NCBI RefSeq assembly: GCF_900110555.1 | Contig: NZ_FOEE01000004.1 | Coordinates: 62,001-126,000, forward strand | Direction: 5' to 3' | DNA: 64,000 bases | From: Trujillonella endophytica | GTDB taxonomy: Bacteria; Actinomycetota; Actinomycetes; Mycobacteriales; Geodermatophilaceae | In this document: positions 33,849-43,287 of the stretch, in pieces | Numbering within the stretch: the stretch's first letter is position 1 | Layout: every line of letters starts with the position of its first letter | Notes under the pieces: generated by a model | Told to the model about the DNA's origin: nothing | Seen by the model: the letters and a program-made list of their open reading frames with translations, nothing else | Database searches by the model: none | Program-made: the position numbers and the translations under genes

Positions 33849-34352
33849 TCAGCCGAAGGGGTGCTCGGCGACCGGCTCCCACGGCCCGCCGAGGTAGCGC
33901 CACAGGCCCAGCCCCCGCGCCGGCACCGTCCCCGGGACGAACGCCGCGGCGAGCTCGGCGTGCAGCGCCCGGGCGATGCCGGGGTCGACCTTGTTCTGCA
34001 CGGTGACGTGCGGGGCGTGCCACTGACGGTCCTGCGGCGTCAGCCCGTCCGCCCACGCGTTGGCCAGCCCGGCGCGCAGGTCGTCCAGCTCGGCCGAGGC
34101 CAAAGCGTAGGCGACCCCGCGGCCGAGGAACCGCACGCCGGTCACCTCGACGTCGAACGGCGGGCGGGCGGCGGCCGCGGCCAGGTCGGCGTCCACGGCC
34201 GCCAGACGCTCGCCGGGCAGCGCGTGGAACAGGGTCACGTGCGCGGCGAGGTGGTTGCGCGCCGCCGGGAAGTGCGCGGCCCGCAGCCGGTCGAACCGCC
34301 GCTGCGCCTCCTCGCCCAGCAGCAGCGTGACGACCAGAGGTGCGGCATTCAT
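33849..34352 (-). CDS. 2H-phosphoesterase / 2'-5' RNA ligase-like protein
   Basis: 167 residues with two H-x-T motifs, HVTLF (about 38) and HVTVQ (about 114), the catalytic pairs of the 2H superfamily. Members hydrolyse cyclic phosphates or join RNA ends; the biological substrate is unknown. The start is set at the ATG at 34352; a GTG four codons upstream is possible. It converges with the O-methyltransferase gene 4 bp away. Confidence 0.82.
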   Translation of the reverse strand: MNAAPLVVTLLLGEEAQRRFDRLRAAHFPAARNHLAAHVTLFHALPGERLAAVDADLAAAAARPPFDVEVTGVRFLGRGVAYALASAELDDLRAGLANAWADGLTPQDRQWHAPHVTVQNKVDPGIARALHAELAAAFVPGTVPARGLGLWRYLGGPWEPVAEHPFG

Positions 34353-34422
34353 CCCGACGCCCACTGCCCCCTGCGAGGGCCCGCCGCGAGCTCGCGCGTG
34401 GTGGGGGGCAGGGGGTCCCCCA

Positions 34423-35643
34423 TCACAGCAGGGCGCGCGCGCCCTTGCCGAGCACGGTCACCCCGCCGGCGCTGACGTCGTAGCGCTCGCGGTCGGCGTC
34501 GAGGTCGACGCCGATCCGGGCCCACGGCGGCACGACCACGTTCTTGTCCAGGATCGCGCGGCGGACGTAGGCGCCCTCGCCGATCTGCACGCCGTCCATC
34601 AGCACGCTCTCCTCGACCCGGGCCCCCCGGTCGATCCGCACGCCGGGTGAGACGACGGAGTGGTGCACCGAGCCGCCGCCGATGATCGCCCCCGCGCTGA
34701 CCATCGACTCCTCCGCGCGGCCGCCGAGGACGAACTTGGCCGGCGGCAGTTGCGGCGGGAGCGTGAGGATCGGCCAGCGGTCGTTGTAGAGGTTGAAGAT
34801 CGGCGTCACCGACACCAGGTCCATGTGGGCGTCGAAGTAGCTGTCGATCGTCCCCACGTCGCGCCAGTAGCCGTGGTCGCGCTCGGTCGCGCCCGGGACG
34901 ACGTTGGTGGAGAAGTCGTAGACCCACGCGTCGCCGGCCTCGGCCAGCATCGGCATGATCGACCCGCCCATGTCGTGCACCGAGTGCGGGTCCTCCGCGT
35001 CGGCCCGCAGCGCCTCGAGCAGGGCGTCGGTGCTGAACACGTAGTTCCCCATCGAGGCGAAGACCTCGTCGGGCGAGTCGGGCAGACCGGGCGGGTCCGC
35101 CGGCTTCTCCAGGAACTGCCGCACCTTGCCCTCGGCGTCGGCGTCGATGACCCCGAACCCGCCGGCCTCGCTGCGCGGCACCCGCAGCCCGGCGATGGTC
35201 ACGCCCGCGCCGGTCTGCATGTGCTGGTCGATCATCTGCGCCGGGTCCATGCGGTAGACGTGGTCGGCGCCGAAGACGACGACGACGTCGGGCCGGGCGT
35301 CGTAGATCAGGTTGAGGCTCTGCAGGATCGCGTCGGCGCTGCCCAGGTACCAGCGCGGGCCCAGCCGCTGCTGGGCCGGGACGGGGGTCACGTAGTTGCC
35401 CAGCAACTGCGACATCCGCCAGGTCGTGGTGATGTGCCGGTCGAGGCTGTGGCTCTTGTACTGCGTGAGGACGGCGATCTGCCGGATGTCGCCGTTCACG
35501 AGGTTGGACAGCACGAAGTCGATGAGCCGGTAGTTGCCGCCGAAGGGCACCGCGGGCTTCGCCCGGTCCTGGGTCAGGGGCGCCAGGCGCTTGCCCTCGC
35601 CACCGGCCAGGACGATGCCGAGAACCCGAGGACCGCCGCGCAT
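34423..35643 (-). CDS. glgC: Glucose-1-phosphate adenylyltransferase
   Basis: 406 residues, full length. The nucleotidyltransferase part begins [36 protein letters not shown] and has YLGSADAI and GADHVYRMD; a left-handed beta-helix follows from about 290. It makes ADP-glucose for glycogen and, in actinobacteria, for GlgM. It is divergent from glgM with 144 bp between. Confidence 0.94.
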   Translation of the reverse strand: MRGGPRVLGIVLAGGEGKRLAPLTQDRAKPAVPFGGNYRLIDFVLSNLVNGDIRQIAVLTQYKSHSLDRHITTTWRMSQLLGNYVTPVPAQQRLGPRWYLGSADAILQSLNLIYDARPDVVVVFGADHVYRMDPAQMIDQHMQTGAGVTIAGLRVPRSEAGGFGVIDADAEGKVRQFLEKPADPPGLPDSPDEVFASMGNYVFSTDALLEALRADAEDPHSVHDMGGSIMPMLAEAGDAWVYDFSTNVVPGATERDHGYWRDVGTIDSYFDAHMDLVSVTPIFNLYNDRWPILTLPPQLPPAKFVLGGRAEESMVSAGAIIGGGSVHHSVVSPGVRIDRGARVEESVLMDGVQIGEGAYVRRAILDKNVVVPPWARIGVDLDADRERYDVSAGGVTVLGKGARALL

Positions 35644-35787
35644 GCGGGCAACGTATCCGCTGGGCAGGCCGGTCAACCGCTCCCGCCCACCGGTACCGCT
35701 CCGGCGGGTGAAGAAGAACCTGCTCGCCGCCCACCCCTCGCAGGCTCGGGGCGGGGCACGACCTCGCCGTCCTCCTAAGCTTCGTCC

Positions 35788-36951
35788 GTGCGCATCGGCA
35801 TCGTCACCCGCGAGTGGCCCCCGGACGTCTACGGCGGCGCCGGCGTGCACGTCGAACACCTCGTCGCGGCGCTGCGCTCGCTGCCCGCGGGTCCCGATCT
35901 CGACGTCCACTGCTTCGGGGCCGACCGCGGCGACGCCGTGGCCCACGCGGTGCCGGCCGGGCTCGCCGGGGCCAACGGCGCCCTCCAGGCCCTGGGTACC
36001 GACGTCGAGATCGCCGCCGCCCTGGACGGGGTCGACCTGGTGCACTCCCACACCTGGTACGCCAACGGCGCGGGGATGCTCGCCGCCCTGGTCCACGGGA
36101 TCCCGCACGTGGTCACCGCGCACTCCCTGGAGCCGCGCCGGCCGTGGAAGGCCGAGCAGCTGGGCGGCGGCTACCGGCTCTCGTCCTGGGTGGAGCGCAC
36201 CGCCTACGCCTCCGCCGACGCGGTGGTCGCGGTGAGCGCCGGCATGCGCGACGACGTCCTGGCCGTCTATCCGGAGCTGGACCCCGCGCGGGTGCACGTC
36301 GTCCACAACGGCGTCGACGCCGAGGCCTACCGGCCGGTGCCGGCGCCCGACGTCGTCCGCTCGCTGGGCGTGGACCCCGACCGGCCCTACGCGCTGTTCG
36401 TCGGGCGGATCACCCGGCAGAAGGGGCTGCTCCACCTGCTGGCCGCCGCCGACCGGCTGCCCGCCGACGCGGCTCTGGTGCTGTGCGCCGGGGCCCCGGA
36501 CACCCCGGCGGAGCGCCAGCAGGTCGCCGAGGCCGTGGCCGCGCTCCAGGCCCGCCGCAGCGGCGTCGTCTGGATCGAGACGATGCTGCCCCGCGCACAA
36601 CTGGTGCCGCTGATCACCGGGGCGACCGTGTTCGTCTGCCCGTCGGTGTACGAGCCGCTGGGCATCGTCAACCTGGAGGCGTCCGCCTGCGGCACCGCCG
36701 TCGTCGCCAGCGCGGTGGGCGGCATCCCCGAGGTCGTCGACGACGGCCGCACCGGGCTGCTGGTGCCCTACGACCCGGCCGACCCCGGCGCGTTCGAGGC
36801 GGGCCTGGCCGACCGCACCGCCGAGCTGCTGGCCGATCCGGCGCGGGCCGCGGCGATGGGGGCCACCGGCCGCGAGCGCGTGCTGTCGGAGTTCGGCTGG
36901 GCCGCCATCGCGCAGCAGACGGCGGCGGTCTACAGCTCCGTCCTCGGCTGA
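35788..36951 (+). CDS. glgM: GT4 glycosyltransferase, glycogen synthase / maltose-1-phosphate synthase
   Basis: 387 residues with a GT-B fold: [18 protein letters not shown] at the N-terminus, [13 protein letters not shown], and in the second half [15 protein letters not shown] and the E-x7-E motif in [16 protein letters not shown]. This is the short actinobacterial GT4 type (Rv1212c), which uses ADP-glucose from GlgC to make maltose-1-phosphate, rather than the longer GT5 GlgA. The start is a GTG. Confidence 0.88.
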   Translation: MRIGIVTREWPPDVYGGAGVHVEHLVAALRSLPAGPDLDVHCFGADRGDAVAHAVPAGLAGANGALQALGTDVEIAAALDGVDLVHSHTWYANGAGMLAALVHGIPHVVTAHSLEPRRPWKAEQLGGGYRLSSWVERTAYASADAVVAVSAGMRDDVLAVYPELDPARVHVVHNGVDAEAYRPVPAPDVVRSLGVDPDRPYALFVGRITRQKGLLHLLAAADRLPADAALVLCAGAPDTPAERQQVAEAVAALQARRSGVVWIETMLPRAQLVPLITGATVFVCPSVYEPLGIVNLEASACGTAVVASAVGGIPEVVDDGRTGLLVPYDPADPGAFEAGLADRTAELLADPARAAAMGATGRERVLSEFGWAAIAQQTAAVYSSVLG

Positions 36952-36973
36952 CGGCGGCCGGCGCGGCGCGGCG

Positions 36974-37103
36974 GCGCTGGTACCGTCCCGTCCCGCCGGC
37001 CTCCGCGCCGGCGACGCTCCGGCAGCGAAGTCCGGTGAGAAACCGGCGCTGTCCCGCAACTGTGAGGGCCACCCCCGTGGCCCGAGCCAGATCGCCTGCC
37101 CCG
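36974..37103 (+). promoter_or_regulatory. Cobalamin riboswitch
   Basis: The conserved core is present in order: TCCGGTGAGAAACCGGCGC, then GCTGTCCCGCAACTGTG (37048-37064), a variable stem GGGCCACCCCCGTGGCCC, and the B12 box AGCCAGATCGCCTGCC (37085-37100). It lies 90 bp before the start of the binding-protein gene. A hairpin after it (CGGCACCTGCCCCGCCG) ends just before the GGAGG at 37181, so cobalamin binding probably hides the ribosome site. Confidence 0.92.
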
Positions 37104-37191
37104 CGTCATGTCCGCACCCTCGAGGCAAGGGTCGCGCGTCCGGGCGTGGGATCCCGGGGGGCGGCACCTGCCCCGCCGCTGGAGGCCTTCC

Positions 37192-38139
37192 TTGCCCCGC
37201 TCCCCCTTCCCCTCCCCGCGGCGCTCGCTCGCCCTGCTGCTGCCGGCCGCGCTCCTCGTGCTCACCGCGTGCGGCGAGGACTCCTCGGCCGACGACGACG
37301 GCGGATCCGCCTCCGGCGGCGACGGCAGCTTCCCGGTCACCGTGTCCAGCGACGCCGGCGAGATCACGCTCGACGACCGGCCGGAGGCGATCGTCTCGCT
37401 GTCGGCCACCGCCACCGAGATGCTCTTCGCCATCGGCGCCGACGACCAGGTGGTCGCCGTCGACGACACGTCGAACTTCCCGTCCGGGGTGCCGACGACG
37501 GACCTGTCGGCCTACACGCCCAACGCCGAGGCCATCGTCGGGTTCGCCCCCGACCTGGTCGTGCTCAGCGACGACATCAACGGCATCGTCGACGCGCTCG
37601 AGACCCTCGACGTGCCCGTCCTGATGCTGCCCGCCGTCGACGACCTCGAGGGCAGCTACGACCAGCTGCGACTGCTCGGCGAGGCCACCGGCAACGGCGA
37701 CGGCGCCGACGACGTCGTGGCCGACATCCAGGAGCGGATCGACGCGGCGGTGGCCTCCGTGGACGGCGCCGGGGAGGGCCGGCGGGTCTACCACGAGCTG
37801 GACCCGAGCTTCTACAGCGCCGACAGCACCACCTTCATCGGCAGCGTCTACGCCCTGTTCGGCCTGGAGAACGTCGCCGACGGCGCGTCCGGCGACAACG
37901 ACGGCTACCCGCAGCTGTCGGCCGAGTACGTCGTCGGCCAGGCGCCGGAGCTGATCGTCCTGGCCGACACGGTCTGCTGCGGGGAGTCCGCCGCGACCGT
38001 CGCGCAGCGGCCGGCCTTCGACACCGTCCCGGCGGTCCAGCAGGGCCGGATCCTGGAGGCCTCCGACGACGTCGCCTCCCGCTGGGGGCCGCGGATCGCC
38101 GAGTTCACCGAGTCCGTCGCCGCGGCGCTCGACGGCTGA
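37192..38139 (+). CDS. btuF: Cobalamin-type ABC transporter binding lipoprotein
   Basis: 315 residues from a TTG at 37192, chosen because GGAGG lies six bases upstream (the frame is open from an ATG at 37108 that overlaps the riboswitch). The lipobox LTAC places the lipid on C27. The body is a class III binding protein with the BtuF-like [24 protein letters not shown] and the long connecting helix near residues 155-185. It should bind cobalamin outside the cell. The riboswitch upstream makes B12 much likelier than iron. Confidence 0.88.
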   Translation: MPRSPFPSPRRSLALLLPAALLVLTACGEDSSADDDGGSASGGDGSFPVTVSSDAGEITLDDRPEAIVSLSATATEMLFAIGADDQVVAVDDTSNFPSGVPTTDLSAYTPNAEAIVGFAPDLVVLSDDINGIVDALETLDVPVLMLPAVDDLEGSYDQLRLLGEATGNGDGADDVVADIQERIDAAVASVDGAGEGRRVYHELDPSFYSADSTTFIGSVYALFGLENVADGASGDNDGYPQLSAEYVVGQAPELIVLADTVCCGESAATVAQRPAFDTVPAVQQGRILEASDDVASRWGPRIAEFTESVAAALDG

Positions 38140-38149
38140 CCGCACCGGC

Positions 38150-39244
38150 ATGGCGACGACGGTGAAGGGCACCCGGGACGGCGGGGCGACGGCGGGGGCT
38201 CCCGCCGGCCGCCGGTCCCCGGGCACCGTCGTCGTCGTCGGCGGCTCGGTGGCGGCGCTGCTGGCCGCCGTCCTGGCCGGGATCTGGGTCGGCGCCCTGC
38301 CCCTCCCCCCGGGCGCGGTCCTCGCCACCCTGGCCGACCGGGCGCTGTCGCCGCTGGGCATCGACGTGCCCGGCGGCCTGACCGGCACGGAGGCGGCGGT
38401 GCTGCTGGAGCTGCGCCTGCCCCGGGTGGTGCTGGCCGCCCTGGTGGGCGCCGGGCTGGCGATCGCCGGCGGCTCCTACCAGGGCGTGTTCCGCAACCCG
38501 CTGGCCGACCCGTACCTGCTGGGCGCCGCCGCGGGGGCGGGGCTGGGCGCGACGCTGGTCATCGCGTACGCGCCCGGGGTGACGGTGGCGGGGGTCGGCG
38601 TCGTCCCGCTGGCGGCGTTCGCCGGCGCGCTGGCGGGGGTCGGCGGGGCGCTCGCCCTCGGCGCGGCCGCCGGGTCCAACAACGCCACCCTGCTGCTGGC
38701 CGGCGTCGCGGTGGCCGCCTTCCTGGCGGCGGCGCAGACGCTGGTCCAGCAGCAGAACTCCGAGGACCTGCAGAAGGTCTACGGCTGGCTCCTCGGGCAG
38801 CTCGGCAGCGCGCAGTGGTCCGACATCCGGCTGGTCCTGCCCTACCTGGTGCTGGCGTCGGCGGTCCTGCTGCTCTGCGCCCGCCCGCTGGACGTCCTCG
38901 CCGTGGGCGACGACGAGGCCCGGTCGCTCGGGGTGCACCCGACCCGCGTGCGGCTGCTGGTCATCGCCGCGGCGTCGCTGGCCACCGCGTCGGCCGTGGC
39001 GGTCAGCGGCCTGATCGGCTTCGTCGGCCTCGTGGTGCCGCACATCGTGCGCCGCCTGGTCGGCGGCTCCCACGTGCGGCTGCTGCCGGTCTGCCTGGTC
39101 GGCGGCGGAGCGTTCCTCGTGCTGTCCGACGTGATCGCCCGCGTCGTCCTCGCCCCCGCCGAGCTCCCGCTGGGCGTGGTCACCGCGTTCATCGGCGCCC
39201 CCTTCTTCGCCGGGCTGCTCTGGGCCCGCGGGCGGCGGGGATGA
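38150..39244 (+). CDS. btuC: FecCD/BtuC-type ABC permease
   Basis: 364 residues with about ten helices and the FecCD marks [38 protein letters not shown] and [12 protein letters not shown]. It is the membrane channel of the cobalamin importer. The ATG follows the binding-protein stop by 10 bp, and its own stop overlaps the ATPase start. Confidence 0.9.
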   Translation: MATTVKGTRDGGATAGAPAGRRSPGTVVVVGGSVAALLAAVLAGIWVGALPLPPGAVLATLADRALSPLGIDVPGGLTGTEAAVLLELRLPRVVLAALVGAGLAIAGGSYQGVFRNPLADPYLLGAAAGAGLGATLVIAYAPGVTVAGVGVVPLAAFAGALAGVGGALALGAAAGSNNATLLLAGVAVAAFLAAAQTLVQQQNSEDLQKVYGWLLGQLGSAQWSDIRLVLPYLVLASAVLLLCARPLDVLAVGDDEARSLGVHPTRVRLLVIAAASLATASAVAVSGLIGFVGLVVPHIVRRLVGGSHVRLLPVCLVGGGAFLVLSDVIARVVLAPAELPLGVVTAFIGAPFFAGLLWARGRRG

Positions 39245-40059
39245 CGGGGGCAACAGGGGCGACGGGGGCGACGGCCCCCGGCGGGGCGCGGCTGGAGGTC
39301 CTCGGCCTCGGGGCCGCGCACGGCCGCACCGCGGTGCTGCACGACGTCCGGCTCACCGTCGACCCGGGCGGCTGGCTCGCGGTGATCGGGCCGAACGGAT
39401 CGGGGAAGTCCACGCTGCTGCGCTCGGTGCTCGGCGCCCATCCGCACTCCGGGCAGGTCCGCCTCGACGGCGCCCCGCTGACCGGGACCGGGGTGCGCGC
39501 CCGGGCCCGCCAGGTCGCCTACGCCCCGCAGCAGCCGGTGCTGCCGGAGGGGCTGACCACCCGCGACTACGTCTCCCTCGGTCGCACCCCGCACCGGGCA
39601 CTGCTGTCCGCGCCGCGCGCCGTGGACCGGCGGGTGGTCGCCGAGGTGATGGGCCGGCTGGAGCTCGACGGGCTGGCGGAGCGGCTGCTGACCACCCTCT
39701 CCGGCGGCGAGCAGCAGCGCGCGGTGCTCGCCCGGGCGCTGGCCCAGCAGCCGCGGGTGCTGCTGCTCGACGAGCCCACCGCGGCGCTGGATCTCGGGCA
39801 CGCCCAGCAGGTGCTCGACCTCGTCGACTCGCTGCGCCGCCAGGACGGGATCACCGTGCTCAGCACCCTGCACGACCTCACGCTCGCCGGGCAGTACGCC
39901 GACCGGCTGGCGCTGCTGTCGGCCGGCCGGGTCGTGGCCGAGGGCCCGCCGGCCGACGTGCTCACCCCCGCGGCCCTGCAGCGCTACTACGGCGCCCGGG
40001 CGCACGTGGTGGCCGGCCCGCACGGACCCGCCGTGCTGCCGCTGCGCGGACCCGGCTGA
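39241..40059 (+). CDS. btuD: ABC ATPase of the cobalamin importer
   Basis: 272 residues. Walker A GPNGSGKST, signature LSGGEQQRAVLARALA and Walker B LLLDEPTAALDLGH are complete. A short threonine-, glycine- and alanine-rich segment ([11 protein letters not shown]) opens the protein. It drives transport through BtuC. The ATGA overlap with btuC couples the two. The block btuF-btuC-btuD is one transcript under the riboswitch. Confidence 0.9.
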   Translation: MTGATGATGATAPGGARLEVLGLGAAHGRTAVLHDVRLTVDPGGWLAVIGPNGSGKSTLLRSVLGAHPHSGQVRLDGAPLTGTGVRARARQVAYAPQQPVLPEGLTTRDYVSLGRTPHRALLSAPRAVDRRVVAEVMGRLELDGLAERLLTTLSGGEQQRAVLARALAQQPRVLLLDEPTAALDLGHAQQVLDLVDSLRRQDGITVLSTLHDLTLAGQYADRLALLSAGRVVAEGPPADVLTPAALQRYYGARAHVVAGPHGPAVLPLRGPG

Positions 40060-40118
40060 CGCCGTCCCGGCCGCTCCGACGCGCGGAGCCAGCGGGAGAG
40101 GTGACAGGCTCATCCGTC

Positions 40119-41327
40119 GTGAGCACACGACCGCCCGGCCCGGACGGCGATCCCGTGCGCTCGCTGCTGCACGTGTCGCACAACCTCCCGGCCGCGCGGC
40201 TGGGCACCGTCGTCGCCGAGCACGCCGCGGGCCTGGGCGCCCGCGAGGCCGTGGTCTACCTCGCCGACTACGCCCAGCACGTGCTGCTGCCGGTGCCCGG
40301 CGACGGGGTCCCGGACCGGCAGCCCGTGACCATCGACGGCTCGACGGCGGGCCGGGCCTTCCGCCGCGTGGTCCCGGTGCGCTCCGGCGGCGCGGAGGGG
40401 CCGGCCCGGCTCTGGATGCCGCTGCTGGACGGCGCCGAGCGGCTCGGCGTGCTGGAGCTGGTGCTGGACGCCGATGCCGGCGACGGCGTCGAGGAGGAGG
40501 CCCGGCCGTTCGCCTCGCTGGTCGCGGAGCTGGTCGTGACCCGGGACGCCTACAGCGACGCGTTCGCCCGCCTGCGCCGGCGCACGCCGCTGAGCCTGGC
40601 CGCGGAGATCCAGTGGGACCTGCTGCCGCCGCTCACCTACGCCAGCGACCGGGTCGTGATCACCGGGGCCCTCGAGCCGGCCTACGAGATCGGCGGCGAC
40701 ACGTTCGACTACGCCGCCAACGACCCGCTCGTCGACCTGATGGTGCTCGACGCGGTCGGCCACGGGCTGCCCGCGGCGCTGCTGGCCGGCGCCGCCGTCG
40801 GCGCCTACCGGCACGGCCGCCGCCGCGGCCTGGAGCTGCCCGAGATCGCTGCCGGGATGGACGCCGTCATCGCCGGGCAGTTCCCGGCCAGCCAGTTCGC
40901 CACCGCGGCGCTGGCCCGCCTCGACAAGCGCACCGGCCTGCTGCAGTGGGTGAACTGCGGGCATCCGGAACCGCTGATCGTCCGCGACGGCGCGCTGGTC
41001 CACCCGCCGTCCTGCCCGCCGGCCCGGCCGCTGGGCCTGCAGTCGGCCCCCGCCGAGCTCTGCACGACCCAGCTGCACCCCGGGGACCGGGTGGTGCTCT
41101 ACACCGACGGCGTGGTCGAGGCGCGCTCGCCGTCCGGGGAGTTCTTCGGCGAGGAGCGGCTGGCCGACCTGGTCGTCCGGGCCCAGAGCGCCGGCGAGCC
41201 CCCGCCGGAGACCATGCGCCGCCTCATGGGGAGCGTGATGCAGCACCAGGCCGGCCAGCTCCAGGACGACGCGAGCATCGTCCTGGTCGAGTGGCGCACC
41301 GGAGCCGAGGACAGGCTGCGGCTGTGA
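40119..41327 (+). CDS. PP2C/SpoIIE-type phosphatase with N-terminal sensor
   Basis: 402 residues from the GTG at 40119; a GTG at 40101 is also in frame. The first 150 residues look like a GAF domain. The SpoIIE/PP2C domain has GGDTFDYA, LDAVGHGLPAALLAG, LYTDGVVEA and DDASIVLV, which supply the metal-binding aspartates. Such enzymes dephosphorylate anti-anti-sigma proteins in partner-switching pathways. No RsbW or RsbV gene is adjacent. The stop overlaps the next gene as GTGA. Confidence 0.83.
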   Translation: MSTRPPGPDGDPVRSLLHVSHNLPAARLGTVVAEHAAGLGAREAVVYLADYAQHVLLPVPGDGVPDRQPVTIDGSTAGRAFRRVVPVRSGGAEGPARLWMPLLDGAERLGVLELVLDADAGDGVEEEARPFASLVAELVVTRDAYSDAFARLRRRTPLSLAAEIQWDLLPPLTYASDRVVITGALEPAYEIGGDTFDYAANDPLVDLMVLDAVGHGLPAALLAGAAVGAYRHGRRRGLELPEIAAGMDAVIAGQFPASQFATAALARLDKRTGLLQWVNCGHPEPLIVRDGALVHPPSCPPARPLGLQSAPAELCTTQLHPGDRVVLYTDGVVEARSPSGEFFGEERLADLVVRAQSAGEPPPETMRRLMGSVMQHQAGQLQDDASIVLVEWRTGAEDRLRL

Positions 41328-42433
41328 GCGCACTCGGAGAGGACGAGGACGTCTCGAGCGAGGTCGCGGCGCCGCTGCCCGACGTCGTCGTCGGGCTGGT
41401 CGCGGCGCCCGGCGCGGCGGCCGAGCTGGCCGGCCGGCTGGCGCCCGAACTGGCGGCGGAGCTCGCCGCGCAGCACCCCGAGGTCCGCTGGGACGTCCGC
41501 GCCGTCGAGGACGGCCTGGTCCGCCCCCCGGCCGACGACGACGCCATCGTCGCGGCGACCCGCGCGCGGCTGCTCGCCGAGGACTGGGACCTCGCCGTGG
41601 CGCTGACCGACGTGCCGCTGGAGGTCTCCCGCCGGCCCGTCGTCGGCACGGCCAGCCCGCTGCACGGAGTCGCGCTGATCTCCCTGCCCGCTCTCGGCGC
41701 GGTGGGCCGCCACCGCCGGGCGCTGCACACCGCGGTCGACCTCGTCCGGGCGCTGGTCGGCACGGCCGACGGCGAGGTCGACGCCGGCGACCGGGCCGCG
41801 CTGGGCCGGCGGCTGCGGCAGCTGGCCGCGGACGACGACGGCTCCGACGGGCTGCTGTACACGGCGCGGGTGCTCAGCGGGAACCTCCGGCTGCTCGTCG
41901 GCATGGTGCGGGCCAACCAGCCGTGGCGGCTGGCGATCCGGCTCTCCCGGGCCCTCACCGCCGCCGTCGCCGCCGGGGTCTTCGCCCTGATCACCGCCGA
42001 CGTCTGGCGGCTCGCGGACTCCTTCGGCGGAGTGCGGCTGACCGTCGTCGCGCTCGGCTCGGTGGTCGCCGTCGTGGTCACGCTGATCATCGGCGCGGAG
42101 CTGTGGGAGCGGCCCCGCGGCCGCCGGGCGCGCAAACAGGTGCTGCTGTTCAACGTGGCCACCGCGACCACCGTGGTGATCGGCGTGCTGTCGCTGTACG
42201 CCGTGCTCTTCCTGCTGGCCCTGGCCGGTGGGCTGCTGCTCGTCGTCGAGCCGCTGTTCGCCGAGGGGCTCGGGCACGACGCGCACCTGTCGGACTACCT
42301 GGAGCTGGCGTGGCTGGTCTGCTCGCTGGCCACCGTGGGCGGGGCGCTGGGTGCCGGGCTGGAGTCCGACGACGCCGTCCGCGAGGCGGCCTACACCCAC
42401 CGTTCCGGCGGGGCGGGCGACGCCCCCGGTTGA
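41324..42433 (+). CDS. Membrane protein coupled to the phosphatase, unknown
   Basis: 369 residues. The N-terminal half (to about 205) is soluble, acidic and reads like an alpha/beta domain (VVVGLVAAPGAAAELAGRL; WDLAVALTDVPLEVSRRPV). Four or five helices follow from about 210. The GTG start overlaps the phosphatase stop, so the two proteins are made together and may form a membrane sensor-phosphatase unit. I do not recognise the family. Confidence 0.72.
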   Translation: MSALGEDEDVSSEVAAPLPDVVVGLVAAPGAAAELAGRLAPELAAELAAQHPEVRWDVRAVEDGLVRPPADDDAIVAATRARLLAEDWDLAVALTDVPLEVSRRPVVGTASPLHGVALISLPALGAVGRHRRALHTAVDLVRALVGTADGEVDAGDRAALGRRLRQLAADDDGSDGLLYTARVLSGNLRLLVGMVRANQPWRLAIRLSRALTAAVAAGVFALITADVWRLADSFGGVRLTVVALGSVVAVVVTLIIGAELWERPRGRRARKQVLLFNVATATTVVIGVLSLYAVLFLLALAGGLLLVVEPLFAEGLGHDAHLSDYLELAWLVCSLATVGGALGAGLESDDAVREAAYTHRSGGAGDAPG

Positions 42434-42462
42434 CCGGCGCCTGTGGCGGGCATCACCAGGGT

Positions 42463-43206
42463 GTGGGGACCATCGCGGAGCGGTTCGACTCGGCGCTCCA
42501 GCGCGCCGGGACGCCGGGCCTCACCGGACCCGAGCTGCTGCCGGTGCGGCTGATGCGGGCCTGCGCCGAGACCCTGCCCGTGGACGGCGCCGGACTCAGC
42601 GTCGAGGACGCGTCGGGCCGGCGGCTCCCCCTGGGCGCCAGCTCGCCGGACGCCGCGACGGCCGAGCGCCTTCAGTTCATGGTCGGCGCCGGGCCGTGCC
42701 TGGCCGCGCACCACAGCCGCGAGCCGGTCTTCGCCATGACCGCGGACCTGCGCCGCCGCTGGCTGCCCTTCGCCGAGCTGCTGCTGAGCCGCACGCCCTA
42801 CCGGGGCGTGGTCGCACTGCCCCTGCCGCTGTCGCTGGCCGGCAACCTCGCCATCGACCTCTATTTCACCGACGACGCGGCCGTGCCCCGCCTGCCGGTC
42901 TTCGAGGCGATGGCCACCGGTGGCCTGATCACCTCTGCCCTCAGCGAGGCGGCCATCTGGTCGGACTGGGAGCACGCGCACGGCCCCGAGTGGCTGCGCA
43001 CCCCGGCCGCGAGCCGCCGTGCCGTGGTCTGGGAGGCGCTCGGCAGCCTCGCCGTCGCCCACGGCACCGACTCCCGCGGTGCCCTGGACCTGCTCCGCGC
43101 CGCCGCGTTCTCCGCCGGTCGCCCGGTCGACGACGTCGCCGCGGACCTGCTCTCCGGCCGGATCTCGCCCACCTCGCTCGCCCCGCCCGAGGCCCCGGCG
43201 ACCTGA
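42463..43206 (+). CDS. GAF-ANTAR transcription antitermination protein
   Basis: 247 residues. A GAF domain (about 10-160) includes FMVGAGPCLAAHHSREPVFA. The C-terminal 60 residues (VVWEALGSLAVAHGTDSRGALDLLRAAAFSAGRPVDDVA) match the ANTAR RNA-binding domain, which binds paired hairpins and prevents termination. The GTG start lies 30 bp after the membrane protein. A role in stress or light signalling fits the neighbours but is inferred. Confidence 0.83.
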   Translation: MGTIAERFDSALQRAGTPGLTGPELLPVRLMRACAETLPVDGAGLSVEDASGRRLPLGASSPDAATAERLQFMVGAGPCLAAHHSREPVFAMTADLRRRWLPFAELLLSRTPYRGVVALPLPLSLAGNLAIDLYFTDDAAVPRLPVFEAMATGGLITSALSEAAIWSDWEHAHGPEWLRTPAASRRAVVWEALGSLAVAHGTDSRGALDLLRAAAFSAGRPVDDVAADLLSGRISPTSLAPPEAPAT

Positions 43207-43287
43207 GCCCGGCATTCCCCCCGCCGGTGTGGGCTCCGCCGCCTCCGGACGCGGAACAGCGCTGCCGCGCCACCCGCTGCACCCAGG

